Shown here piece after piece: positions 42,434 through 51,197 of a stretch of 64,000 bases of DNA. This DNA comes from Corallococcus macrosporus DSM 14697 (GTDB lineage Bacteria; Myxococcota; Myxococcia; Myxococcales; Myxococcaceae). The stretch's first letter is position 1, and every line of letters starts with the position of its first letter. The position numbers and the translations under genes were made by a program. The notes beneath the pieces are model-generated. The model ran no database searches, was not told where the DNA came from, and saw only the letters and a program-made list of their open reading frames with translations. The stretch covers positions 6,482,001 through 6,546,000 of the forward strand of contig NZ_CP022203.1 in the NCBI RefSeq assembly GCF_002305895.1, given 5' to 3'.

Positions 42434-44779
42434 TCAGCCGCCCGCCAGCGAACGGGCCGCGGACGCGTGCTCGCCGCTCGGGTCGCGCTTCAGGTACTCC
42501 TGGGCCAGCATCCGCGCCTTGGCGCCCTGCTTCGCGTCCCGCGCCAGCAGCGTGGCGTAGAAGTAGTAGGCCGGCGAGTACGCCTCGTCCGCGTTGAGGG
42601 CGCGCTGGTAGGTCTCGTCCGCCTTCGCCGCGTCACCCTTGCCCTGGAACACGCGCCCCAGCTCGGTGAGCGCCATGGCGGCGCGGTCCGACTGGCCCAG
42701 GAACTCCTGGCTCGCCTTCTCCAACTGCTCCTGCGCCAGGTCCCACTTGGAGCGCTCGCGGTAGATGGCGCCCATGGCCAGCCGGGCCTCCGGGTTCTTC
42801 GCCTTCGGGTCCTTCACCGCGCGCTGGTACTGGGCCAGGGCGTCATCCAGCTTGCCCTGACGGCGGTACGCGTTGCCCAGCATCACCACCAGCTTCGGGC
42901 TGTCGCCCATCGTCTTGAGGGCCGTCTGGAGCGCGTCCGCGGCTTCCTTCTCGCCGCCCTGCTTGTTCATGAGGGCCTTGGCCAGCTCGACGTAGAACTG
43001 GGCGCGCGAGGCGTCCATGCGGATGGCCTTGCGAATCTCCTCGACCGCGGCGTCGAAGTTGCCTTCCGCCAGGAGGCGGCGGCCCTTGATGAGGTGCAGC
43101 TCCGGGTTCTGCTTGTCGAGCGAGAAGCCGGTCTCCTCGCTCTTGATCATCTCCGCGCGGGCCTTGTCCTTGTCCTGCGGGACGGCGGTGGCCTCGGCCA
43201 GCTTCTGCTGCACGTCCGGCTTCAGGTCCGCCATGGCCGTCGTCACGCGGCTGATGAGCAGCGAGCGCGCCAGGTGCGCCGCGGCGAGCTGCCGCGGAGA
43301 CGGCGGCGGGTCGGACTCCAGCAGCTTCTTCAGCATGGTGTGGGCCAGCCCGAAGTTGGGTGAGTCCTGCTCCAGCATCAGCAGGGAGCGGCCTAGCAGC
43401 GACTCCGGGTGGTCCTTCTCGTACCGGAGGGCGGAGTCGTAGTTGCGCCAGGCGGCGGAGTCCTGGCCCAGGCGGCGGTACACCGCGCCCAGCCCCGCGT
43501 AGGTGCGCGGGTCATCCGGCGCCAGGCCCTGCGCGCGGTCCAGGCTGTCGCGGCCGCGATCCAGGTCGCCCGCGTTCATCTGGATGAGGCCCAGCGTGAG
43601 GTACAGCAGCGAGCTGGAGCGGCCCTGGGCGTCCAGCGCCTTCACCTTCTCCTCGAGCTGCCCCAGGGCCTCCTTGCCCTTGCCGCTGTAGGTCTGGACG
43701 AGCGCCTCGGCCGCGATGAGGTGCGAGCTGAGGTCGCCGCTCTGCTTGCCCGCGGCCAGGTGCTCCTCGGCCCGGCGGCGCGCGTCGTCACCGCCGCCGT
43801 GCTCACCCCAGCGGATGGCCCAGGCATAGGCGAGGTAGCCATGCGCCACGGCGGAGTCGGAGTCCACCTCCAGCGCCTGGTCCGCCGCCTCGACGGCCTT
43901 CTTGTAGCTGTCGAAGGAGTCGTGCTTGAGCAGCTCGCTGGCCGCGTCCAGGCTCTTCTTCAGCTCGCGGGACTTCTGGCGGGCGTTGGCCGAGTACCAG
44001 CCGTAGCCGATGGCGAACAGCGGGATGGCCACCAGCAGGCCCAGCGTCACCATCTTGCTGCCATTGCCGCCGGACGAGGCGCGGCGGCGGGACACCGGCT
44101 CGTCGTCCTCGTCCTCGTCCACCTCCTCCACGACGACCTGGGGCCGGCGAGGCTGGGGCGCGGGGCGCGGGGCCTCCGCGCGCGCGGCGGGCGCGGGCTT
44201 CGCGGCGGCGGGCTTCGGCGCGGGGGCTTCCGTGGCCGCCGTGGCCGCGCCGCTGGAGAGCGAGGCGGCGGACTGCTGGGTGGCGGACGGACCCGGCGCG
44301 GCGGGCGCCGGAGCCGCGGGCGCGGCGGCCGGAGCGGGCGCGGCGGGCCGCGGCGGCTCGATCTTGTGCTGCTGGAGCAGCGTCACCGTGTCCGGGTCAC
44401 CCGGGTCCGCGGTGTAGGCCTTGAGGAGGTTCGCCTTTCCAGGCTCCGCCTCCCCGGTCTTCAGTTGGAGCGCGCCGGCCATGCGCAGCGCGACCTTGTC
44501 GTCGGGCTGCACCTGCAGGGCCCCGAGCGCCTCTTCCAGCGCCTTCTTGTCCTTGCCCTGCTCCGCATAGACGCGGGCGAGCAGGAGGCGAGGGTCCGCC
44601 GCATTCGGGTGCGCCTTCACGCCCTTCTTGCAGACGACCATCGCCTCCATGAAACGGCCCATGCTCAGGTAGGCCTCAGCGAGGGGCTTGTAGGCCGCCG
44701 ACGAAGGGTCGGAGGCAAACGCGTGTTCAAGCTTCGCGAGCTCGGCCGGGCTCAACGTCTTCGAAGGGGAGATAGACAT
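42434..44779 (-). CDS. Large TPR-repeat membrane protein
   Basis: A 781-residue protein with a central TM helix (about 270-292, MVTLGLLVAIPLFAIGYGWY). The cytoplasmic part (1-265) has TPR units (LAEAYLSMGRFMEAMVVCKK; LARVYAEQGKDKKALEEALG) and an Ala/Pro linker ending in an acidic run (VVEEVDEDEDDEPVS). The other side carries about ten TPRs to the C-terminus. Such proteins scaffold secretion, motility or envelope machines in myxobacteria, but no partner is evident. The ATG at 44779 starts the conserved part; no good Shine-Dalgarno is seen. Confidence 0.82.
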   Translation of the reverse strand: MSISPSKTLSPAELAKLEHAFASDPSSAAYKPLAEAYLSMGRFMEAMVVCKKGVKAHPNAADPRLLLARVYAEQGKDKKALEEALGALQVQPDDKVALRMAGALQLKTGEAEPGKANLLKAYTADPGDPDTVTLLQQHKIEPPRPAAPAPAAAPAAPAPAAPGPSATQQSAASLSSGAATAATEAPAPKPAAAKPAPAARAEAPRPAPQPRRPQVVVEEVDEDEDDEPVSRRRASSGGNGSKMVTLGLLVAIPLFAIGYGWYSANARQKSRELKKSLDAASELLKHDSFDSYKKAVEAADQALEVDSDSAVAHGYLAYAWAIRWGEHGGGDDARRRAEEHLAAGKQSGDLSSHLIAAEALVQTYSGKGKEALGQLEEKVKALDAQGRSSSLLYLTLGLIQMNAGDLDRGRDSLDRAQGLAPDDPRTYAGLGAVYRRLGQDSAAWRNYDSALRYEKDHPESLLGRSLLMLEQDSPNFGLAHTMLKKLLESDPPPSPRQLAAAHLARSLLISRVTTAMADLKPDVQQKLAEATAVPQDKDKARAEMIKSEETGFSLDKQNPELHLIKGRRLLAEGNFDAAVEEIRKAIRMDASRAQFYVELAKALMNKQGGEKEAADALQTALKTMGDSPKLVVMLGNAYRRQGKLDDALAQYQRAVKDPKAKNPEARLAMGAIYRERSKWDLAQEQLEKASQEFLGQSDRAAMALTELGRVFQGKGDAAKADETYQRALNADEAYSPAYYFYATLLARDAKQGAKARMLAQEYLKRDPSGEHASAARSLAGG

Positions 44780-44888
44780 TAACGGGGGGCAGCTAAACGG
44801 GCGGGAAGGAGACGCCTGACAAGGGGGGTTTTTATGGCACCCGGTACGCAGCACGTCAATCGCCGGAATCCATGTTGGCAGCTTGCGC

Positions 44889-44917
44889 TTGACATGGCGA
44901 AGGGCCTCCGGTACTAG
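44889..44917 (+). promoter_or_regulatory. Sigma-70 promoter of tRNA-Ala
   Basis: TTGACA (44889-44894, perfect -35), 17-bp spacer, TACTAG (44912-44917, -10). The tRNA starts 55 bp further on. It is the best consensus promoter seen in the window. Confidence 0.7.
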
Positions 44918-44972
44918 CCCATCCCACTTCGGCGGCCCCAAACCGCGAAGGCGCAGCAGGCAGTCCCGTTGT

Positions 44973-45048
<76 letters not shown>

Positions 45049-45059
45049 TGCAACAAGCG

Positions 45060-45089
45060 AAGGGCCTCACGGGAAACCGTGAGGCCCTT
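45060..45089 (+). terminator. Rho-independent terminator of tRNA-Ala
   Basis: AAGGGCCTCACGG (45060-45072) pairs perfectly with CCGTGAGGCCCTT (45077-45089) around a GAAA loop, 11 bp after the tRNA; TTTGCATTT overlaps and follows the stem. Confidence 0.85.
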
Positions 45090-45154
45090 TGCATTTGGGG
45101 CATCCTGGCGAACTGCCGAATTGCAAAGCATCCGGGCTTTGTTATCCGGTGCCG

Positions 45155-45769
45155 ATGACCGACCAGCCCGCCTCTTTGTCGTTCTTCGCCCGCTTCTGGC
45201 TCGCCTGGCTGTGCTTCTGGCGCTGCCTCGTGTCCCGCGAGTTCGCGCAGGCCGTGCTGCCCACGAGCAAGGCCTACGACGCCGGCCAGCTCGCCCAGCT
45301 CCCTTCGGGCGGCCCCGCCCCCACCCCGCCCCCCAGGCAGGAGGAGGTCCGGCCCGCGCCTCGGCCGGTCGAGCTGCCGCCGGAGCGCGAGCACGCCAGC
45401 GCCCTGTCCCTGCTGGGCATGCTCCAGCGCGAGGGCCGCTTCGTGGACTTCCTCCAGGAGAACGTCTCCGCCTTCTCCGACGCGGAGGTGGGCGCCGCGG
45501 CGCGCATCGTCCATGAGGGCTGCCGCAAGGTGGCCCAGACGTACCTGACGCTGGAGCGGGTGCTGCCCCAGAACGAAGGGGACGCGGTGCCGGTCCCCGT
45601 CGGGTTCGACGCCCAGCGCATCCGCCTCACCGGCAACGTGGCGGGGCAGCCCCCCTACAACGGAGTCCTGCGTCACCACGGCTGGATGACGACGGCGGTG
45701 AAGCTGCCCACCGTCAGCCCGGCCATCGACCCGCGCGTGCTTGCTCCCGCGGAGGTCGAGCTTTCCTGA
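45155..45769 (+). CDS. DUF2760 protein, first gene of the Hsp70 operon
   Basis: A 204-residue protein. An N-terminal hydrophobic stretch (LSFFARFWLAWLCFWRCLV) may be a membrane anchor; a Pro-rich linker is at about 50-75. The conserved DUF2760 core follows (SALSLLGMLQREGRFVDFLQ, SDAEVGAAARIVHEGCRKV, LTGNVAGQPPYNGVLRHHGW). DUF2760 genes regularly precede a pair of divergent Hsp70s, as here. It may tether or guide the two chaperones; this is inference. Confidence 0.85.
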   Translation: MTDQPASLSFFARFWLAWLCFWRCLVSREFAQAVLPTSKAYDAGQLAQLPSGGPAPTPPPRQEEVRPAPRPVELPPEREHASALSLLGMLQREGRFVDFLQENVSAFSDAEVGAAARIVHEGCRKVAQTYLTLERVLPQNEGDAVPVPVGFDAQRIRLTGNVAGQPPYNGVLRHHGWMTTAVKLPTVSPAIDPRVLAPAEVELS

Positions 45770-45830
45770 GCCGGCCGTCACGGCCCCCCAGCGCGAACAA
45801 ACCCGCGCCTTCCCGGAGTTCTCGTCCGAT

Positions 45831-47693
45831 ATGGCCCGCTATTCCATTGGCATCGACCTGGGTACCACGCACTCCGCGGTGTCCTACTTCAACCTGGAGG
45901 AGGGCAAGGCTCGCGGCGGCGCGCAGTCCATGCTGCCCATCCCCCAGGTGACGGCGCCCGGCACCGTCGAGGCCCGCCCGCTGCTCCCCTCCTTCCTCTA
46001 TCTGCCCTCCGCGCAGGAGTTCCCCGCGGGCAGCCTGGCGCTGCCGTGGAAGCCGGAGGCCAGCACCCTGCTGGGTGAGTTCGCCCGCACGCACGGCGCC
46101 AAGGTGCCCACCCGGCTGGTGTCCTCCGCCAAGAGCTGGCTGTCCCACCCCGGCGTGGACCGGCGCGCGGCGCTGCTGCCGTGGCAGGCCCCGGAGGAGG
46201 TGCAGCGGGTGTCGCCGCTGGACGCGTCCGCGCGCTACCTCCGCCATCTCAAGGAGGCGTGGGACTACACCTTCGCCCGCGAGCGCGACGAGGCCGGCAA
46301 CGCGCTGGAGGACCAGGATGTCATCGTCACCGTCCCCGCCTCCTTCGACGCGGCGGCGCGCGAACTGACGCTGGAGGCCGCCAAGGCGGCGGGCATCCCC
46401 AACATCACCCTGCTGGAGGAGCCCCAGGCCGCGCTCTACGCGTGGCTGGAGGCCATGGGGGAGAACTTCCGCAAGCAGGTGAGGCCCGGCGAGGTCATCC
46501 TCGTGGTGGACGTGGGCGGCGGCACCTCCGACTTCTCCGTCATCACCGTGCGCGACAACGAAGGCGACCTGGAGCTGCTCCGCGTGGCCGTGGGCGACCA
46601 CATCCTGCTGGGCGGCGACAACATGGACCTGGCGCTGGCGCACACGCTGAACCAGCGGCTGGCGGCCGAGGGCAAGAAGCTGGACGCCTGGCAGTTCAAC
46701 GCCCTCACCCATGGCTGCCGCCAGGCGAAGGAGGCGCTCTACGCCGACCCGTCCGTGGAGCGCACGCCCATCTCCATCCCGGGCCGGGGCTCGTCGCTCA
46801 TCGGCGGGACGCTGCGCACGGAGCTGACGCGCGAGGAGCTGGACCGCGTCCTCACCGACGGCTTCTTCCCGGTGACGACCGTGGCCGAGCTGCCGCGCAC
46901 CGCGCGCCGCACGGGCCTGGCGCAGATGGCGCTGCCCTACGCGCAGGACCCGGGCGTGTCCCGGCACCTGGCGGCCTTCCTCACCCGGCAGGCGCAGGCG
47001 CTGGCGACCAGCCCGGACGCGCCGGTGGACGTGAGCGGCAAGGCCTTCCTCCACCCCACGGCGGTGCTCTTCAACGGCGGCGTCTTCAAGGCCGGCCCGC
47101 TGAAGGCGCGCGTCATGGAGGTGCTCAACGGCTGGCTCGCCGCGGACGGCGGCGCGCCCGCGACGGAGCTGGAGGGCGCGGACCTGGACCTCTCGGTGGC
47201 GCGCGGCGCCGCCTACTACGGTTGGGTGCGCCAGGGCCACGGCCTGCGCATCCGCGGCGGCACGGCCCGCGCCTACTACGTGGGCGTGGAGACGGCGATG
47301 CCCGCGGTGCCCGGCATGGAGCCGCCCGTGAAGGCGCTCTGCGTGGCCCCCTTCGGCATGGAGGAAGGCACGCAGGCGGACGTCCCGCCCCAGGAGTTCG
47401 GGCTCGTCACCGGTGAGCCCACCAGCTTCCGCTTCTTCTCGTCGTCCCTGCGGCGCGACGACAGGGTGGGCGTCATGCTGGAGGACGTGGACTCCGAGCT
47501 GGCCAGCGGCGGGCTGGAGGAGCTGGCCCCCATCGAGACGACGATGCCCGGACAGCCCTCCGCCTTCAGTGACTTGACGCCCGTCAACCTCCAGGCGGCG
47601 GTGACGGAGGTGGGCACGCTGGAGCTCCGGTGCCTGGAGAAGGATGGCGCCGGACGCTGGAAGCTGGAGCTCAACGTCCGCATGAAGGAGTAG
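45831..47693 (+). CDS. Hsp70-family chaperone, first of pair
   Basis: A 620-residue Hsp70. ATPase motifs: phosphate 1 IGIDLGTTHSAVSYF, phosphate 2 VVDVGGGTSDFSVI and adenosine LFNGGVFKAGPLK. The C-terminal substrate-binding region is shorter and unlike DnaK, and no EEVD-like or DnaK lid end is present. It follows DUF2760 by 61 bp and precedes the second Hsp70 by 25 bp. This is the HscC/DUF2760-linked type, not the housekeeping DnaK; clients are unknown. Confidence 0.9.
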   Translation: MARYSIGIDLGTTHSAVSYFNLEEGKARGGAQSMLPIPQVTAPGTVEARPLLPSFLYLPSAQEFPAGSLALPWKPEASTLLGEFARTHGAKVPTRLVSSAKSWLSHPGVDRRAALLPWQAPEEVQRVSPLDASARYLRHLKEAWDYTFARERDEAGNALEDQDVIVTVPASFDAAARELTLEAAKAAGIPNITLLEEPQAALYAWLEAMGENFRKQVRPGEVILVVDVGGGTSDFSVITVRDNEGDLELLRVAVGDHILLGGDNMDLALAHTLNQRLAAEGKKLDAWQFNALTHGCRQAKEALYADPSVERTPISIPGRGSSLIGGTLRTELTREELDRVLTDGFFPVTTVAELPRTARRTGLAQMALPYAQDPGVSRHLAAFLTRQAQALATSPDAPVDVSGKAFLHPTAVLFNGGVFKAGPLKARVMEVLNGWLAADGGAPATELEGADLDLSVARGAAYYGWVRQGHGLRIRGGTARAYYVGVETAMPAVPGMEPPVKALCVAPFGMEEGTQADVPPQEFGLVTGEPTSFRFFSSSLRRDDRVGVMLEDVDSELASGGLEELAPIETTMPGQPSAFSDLTPVNLQAAVTEVGTLELRCLEKDGAGRWKLELNVRMKE

Positions 47694-47718
47694 AAAGCCA
47701 TCCGTCAATCGGAGGCGT

Positions 47719-50496
47719 ATGCGAATCGTTGGCATCGACCTGGGCACCACCCATTGCGCCGTGGCATCCGTGGACCCCTCGCGGGGCCCGGGTGCCCCCG
47801 TGGAGGACTTCCTCGTCCCGCAGCTCGTCCGGCAGGGCGAGGTGGCACCGCGGGCGCTGTTGCCCTCCACCGTGTACGTGCCCGCCGGCCACGAGCTGGC
47901 GGAGGGCGCGCTCACGCTGCCGTGGGGGGATGACGGCGGACCGTGGGTGGTGGGTGAGCTGGCGCGCTGGCAGGGCTCGCGGGTGCCGGGGCGGCTGGTG
48001 GCCAGCGCGAAGAGCTGGCTGTGCCACCCGGGCGTGGACCGCTCCGCGCCCATCCTCCCCTGGGGCGCGCCCGCGGACGTCCAGAAGCTGTCCCCGGTGG
48101 ATGCCAGCGCCCTGCTGCTGACGCACATGGCCCGCGCGTGGGATTACGCCCACCCGGACGCGCCGCTGTCGAAGCAGGAGGTGGTGATTACCGTCCCCGC
48201 CTCCTTCGACGAGGCGGCCCGCGCCCTCACGGTGAGCGCGGCGCGCAAGGCCGGGCTGGAGAAGTTCACCCTGCTGGAGGAGCCGCAGGCGGCCTTCTAC
48301 GACTACACCGCGCGCCACCGGGCGGACCTGGAGCAGACGCTCTCCCACGTCCGGCTGGTGCTGGTGGTGGACGTGGGCGGCGGCACCACGGACTTCACCC
48401 TGGTGCACGCGGGCGTGTCGCCCGAAGGCCCCATGCTGCGGCGCCTGGCGGTGGGTGACCACCTGATGCTGGGCGGCGACAACATGGACGCCGCGCTGGC
48501 GCGCCGGGTGGAGGAGAAGCTCCTGACGGACGGCCGCCGCCTGTCCGCCACGCAGTGGACGCAGGCCATCCAGGCCGCGCGCACCGCGAAGGAGGCGCTG
48601 CTGGGCCACGCGCCGCCGGAGAAGCACGGCGTGTCGCTGGTGGGCGGCGGCAGCAAGCTCTTGGGCGGAACCCTGTCCACGGACCTGACGCGCGACGAGG
48701 CGCAGGCGCTGGTGCTGGACGGCTTCTTCCCCCGCTCCTCGCCCGCCGACAGGCCGCGCCGCGCCGCGCGCATGGCGCTGCAGGAACTGGGGCTCCCGTA
48801 CGTGCAGGACGCGGCGGTGACGCGGCACCTGGCGGCCTTCCTCGCGCAGCACGCGGCGGCGGGCTTCGCGGCGCTGGGCGAGACGGCGCCCGCCGAAGGC
48901 GCCCTGCCCCGCCCGGACGCCATCCTGCTCAACGGCGGCGTGTTCAACTCGCCCCGGATTTCCGAGCGGCTGGTGGAGGCCCTGTCCGCGTGGTGGCCGG
49001 GCGCGCCGCGCATCCCCCTGCTGCGGCACGAGTCGCTGGAGCTCGCGGTGGCCCGCGGCGCCGCGTACTACGGGCTGGTGCGGCGCGGCCACGGCCTGCG
49101 CATTGGCGGCGGCGCGGCGCGCGCCTACTACGTGGGCCTGCAGCGCGCGGCGGACAGCGCCGAGCAGCCCGCGCTGTGCCTCATCCCCCGCGGCTTCGAG
49201 GAGGGCCAGAAGGTGGACCTGGGCGAGCGCCCCTTCTCCCTCACCCTGGGCCGACCGGTGCAGTTCCAGCTCTACTCCACCACCAGCGACCGCATCGACA
49301 AGCCCGGGGATTTGGTGCCGCTGGTGGAGGACCTCAAGCCCCTGCCGCCCATCCACACGCTGCTCAAGGGCGCCAGCGGCAAGGTGGCCGAGGTGCCGGT
49401 GCACCTGCAGGCGGCGCTGACGGAGATTGGCACGCTGGAGCTGTACTGCGTCTCCGACGTCGCGGACGAGCGGTGGCGCCTGGAGTTCGAGCTGCGCGGC
49501 ACCGGCGGCTCGCACGAGCTCACCGTCACCGAGTCCATGCCGGCGCGCTTCGTCGAGGCGAAGGACAACATCGAGCGCGTCTACGGCAACAAGCCGCTGC
49601 CCATTGGCCCCAAGGACGTGAAGCAGCTCGGGCGCACGCTGGAGAAGGCCCTGGGCGCGCGCGAGACGTGGCGCGTGCCGGTGCTGCGGGAGATGTGGAG
49701 CACCCTCTTCGCGGGCGCGAGCAAGCGCCGGCGCACCGAGGACCACGAGCGCGTCTTCTACAGCCTCACCGGCTTCAGCCTGCGGCCGGGCTTCGGCTAC
49801 CCGCTGGACGCCTGGCGCGCGGAGCAGACCTTCGGCCTGTTCGACGCGCTGGTGCAGCACCACACGGACAAGGCGGTGTGGACGGAGTTCTGGGTGATGT
49901 GGCGCCGCATCGCGGGCGGGCTGGACGAGGCGCGGCAGCAGAAGCTCTACGCGTACCTCCAGCCGCACCTGGCGCGGAAGGTGCCGCCGGACGCGCCGCC
50001 ACCGGGGAAGCTGAAGGGCATCCAGCCCGAGGGCCTGGAGGAGATGGTCCGCACCGCGGCCTCGCTGGAGCACCTGCAACCGGGTGACAAGGCGGAGCTG
50101 GGCCGGTGGATCGCCGCGCGCCTCAAGGCCGAGGCGAAGTCCGGCGGCCCCTGGGCCTGGTCCCTGGGCCGGCTGGGCGCGCGCGTGCCCTTGTACGGCA
50201 GCAGCCACAAGGCGGTGGACGTGGACACCGCCGAGGCGTGGCTCACGCTGCTGTTGGAGCTGGACCTGCGCAAGATTGACGGCGCGTCCTTCGCGGCGGC
50301 GCAGCTCGCGCGGCTCACGGGAGACAGGACGCGGGATTTGGACCCGGCCCTGCGCGAGCGCACGGCCCAGGCCCTGCTCGCGGCGAAGGCCTCGGAGACG
50401 TGGGTGCGCATGGTGCGCGAGGTCGTCGCGCTGGAAGCCGCGGACGAGGCTCGCGCGCTCGGGGATACGCTCCCCGCCGGTCTGCGGCTGTCGTAG
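47719..50496 (+). CDS. Hsp70-family protein with C-terminal DUF3731 extension
   Basis: A 925-residue protein, about 300 longer than a normal Hsp70. ATPase motifs: VGIDLGTTHCAVASV, VVDVGGGTTDFTLV and LLNGGVFNSPRISERL. From about residue 600 onward comes a helical extension matching the DUF3731 type (LGRTLEKALGARETWRVPVL, HERVFYSLTGFSLRPGFGYP, EFWVMWRRIAGGLDEARQQK). GGAGG sits close to the ATG. Together with the upstream Hsp70 it probably forms a hetero-chaperone with its own built-in cofactor domain. Confidence 0.9.
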   Translation: MRIVGIDLGTTHCAVASVDPSRGPGAPVEDFLVPQLVRQGEVAPRALLPSTVYVPAGHELAEGALTLPWGDDGGPWVVGELARWQGSRVPGRLVASAKSWLCHPGVDRSAPILPWGAPADVQKLSPVDASALLLTHMARAWDYAHPDAPLSKQEVVITVPASFDEAARALTVSAARKAGLEKFTLLEEPQAAFYDYTARHRADLEQTLSHVRLVLVVDVGGGTTDFTLVHAGVSPEGPMLRRLAVGDHLMLGGDNMDAALARRVEEKLLTDGRRLSATQWTQAIQAARTAKEALLGHAPPEKHGVSLVGGGSKLLGGTLSTDLTRDEAQALVLDGFFPRSSPADRPRRAARMALQELGLPYVQDAAVTRHLAAFLAQHAAAGFAALGETAPAEGALPRPDAILLNGGVFNSPRISERLVEALSAWWPGAPRIPLLRHESLELAVARGAAYYGLVRRGHGLRIGGGAARAYYVGLQRAADSAEQPALCLIPRGFEEGQKVDLGERPFSLTLGRPVQFQLYSTTSDRIDKPGDLVPLVEDLKPLPPIHTLLKGASGKVAEVPVHLQAALTEIGTLELYCVSDVADERWRLEFELRGTGGSHELTVTESMPARFVEAKDNIERVYGNKPLPIGPKDVKQLGRTLEKALGARETWRVPVLREMWSTLFAGASKRRRTEDHERVFYSLTGFSLRPGFGYPLDAWRAEQTFGLFDALVQHHTDKAVWTEFWVMWRRIAGGLDEARQQKLYAYLQPHLARKVPPDAPPPGKLKGIQPEGLEEMVRTAASLEHLQPGDKAELGRWIAARLKAEAKSGGPWAWSLGRLGARVPLYGSSHKAVDVDTAEAWLTLLLELDLRKIDGASFAAAQLARLTGDRTRDLDPALRERTAQALLAAKASETWVRMVREVVALEAADEARALGDTLPAGLRLS

Positions 50497-50571
50497 GTCT
50501 GGAAGGAATGCTCCCGCGGGAGCCGGACCTGGAAGGGTCCAGCCCCCGGGAGCCGGGACTGCGACGGTGGA

Positions 50572-50976
50572 TCAGCCCTGCGCGGCGGCGACGGACGCGG
50601 CGGGGGCTTCACCCGCCTCGGGCCGCGACGCGTCCGGGACCACCTGGAGCACCGCGGCCGCTTCCTCCACGGGCGTGGCGGCCACGGCGGCGGCGTCCTT
50701 GCCGGCCTTGGGCTTCTTGCTGCCCGCACCCGAGCGACACGTGCGGCACCAGGGCTGATTCCGGATGGCGCCATCCGCCATCTTCCGCAGGCCGAACTGC
50801 GCCAGCGGCTTGAGCGTCTTGCACTTGATGCACATCAGCGAGATGAGCACCTCATGGCCGTCCGCGTCGTAGACGGCGGACTTGCGACGCTTGCGCGGCT
50901 GGCCCTGCCCCGGTTCACGCTGCTTCGCCTTCTCAGGCGCAGGCGGCGCCATCATCGGGGTCACTTTGTAGAGCAT
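50572..50976 (-). CDS. Zinc-ribbon-type small protein
   Basis: A 134-residue soluble protein. A central four-Cys motif (LMCIKCKTLKPLAQFGLRKM, then QPWCRTCRSGAG; C-x2-C-x~23-C-x2-C) should bind one zinc. A Lys/Arg-rich N-terminus (KAKQREPGQGQPRKRRKS) suggests nucleic-acid binding, and the C-terminal ~50 residues are Ala/Glu/Pro-rich and disordered. GGAGG precedes the ATG at 50976. An inverted repeat (GAGTCCAC near 50998 with GTGGAC near 51032) lies just upstream and may be an operator. The target is unknown. Confidence 0.75.
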   Translation of the reverse strand: MLYKVTPMMAPPAPEKAKQREPGQGQPRKRRKSAVYDADGHEVLISLMCIKCKTLKPLAQFGLRKMADGAIRNQPWCRTCRSGAGSKKPKAGKDAAAVAATPVEEAAAVLQVVPDASRPEAGEAPAASVAAAQG

Positions 50977-51086
50977 GTCGGTTCCTCCAGCTCACAAGAG
51001 TCCACCCTCGCAGGCCCTGGGCCACCTCGGAGTGGACACTCGCAGGGACTAGAGTAGGACCTCCGCTCCCCGTTGAAAACTGATCC

Positions 51087-51151
51087 CAGGCCGAAAAATC
51101 GGCCCCGGGCGCGGTTTCCTCCGCCTTCCGCTGAACGGAGCCCCTCCGTTC
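51087..51151 (-). terminator. Two stacked hairpins after the 5'-nucleotidase gene
   Basis: GAACGGAG-CCC-CTCCGTTC (51133-51151) is a perfect 8-bp stem, and GGCCGA-AAAA-TCGGCC (51087-51102) a second one. Both lie 45-110 bp past the 5'-nucleotidase stop on the minus strand and also sit upstream of the zinc-ribbon gene, which they would insulate. Confidence 0.6.
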
Positions 51152-51197
51152 AATCCCAGCGGATCAGCCGTCGTCCGAATTTTCAGCCGGGAGTCCC

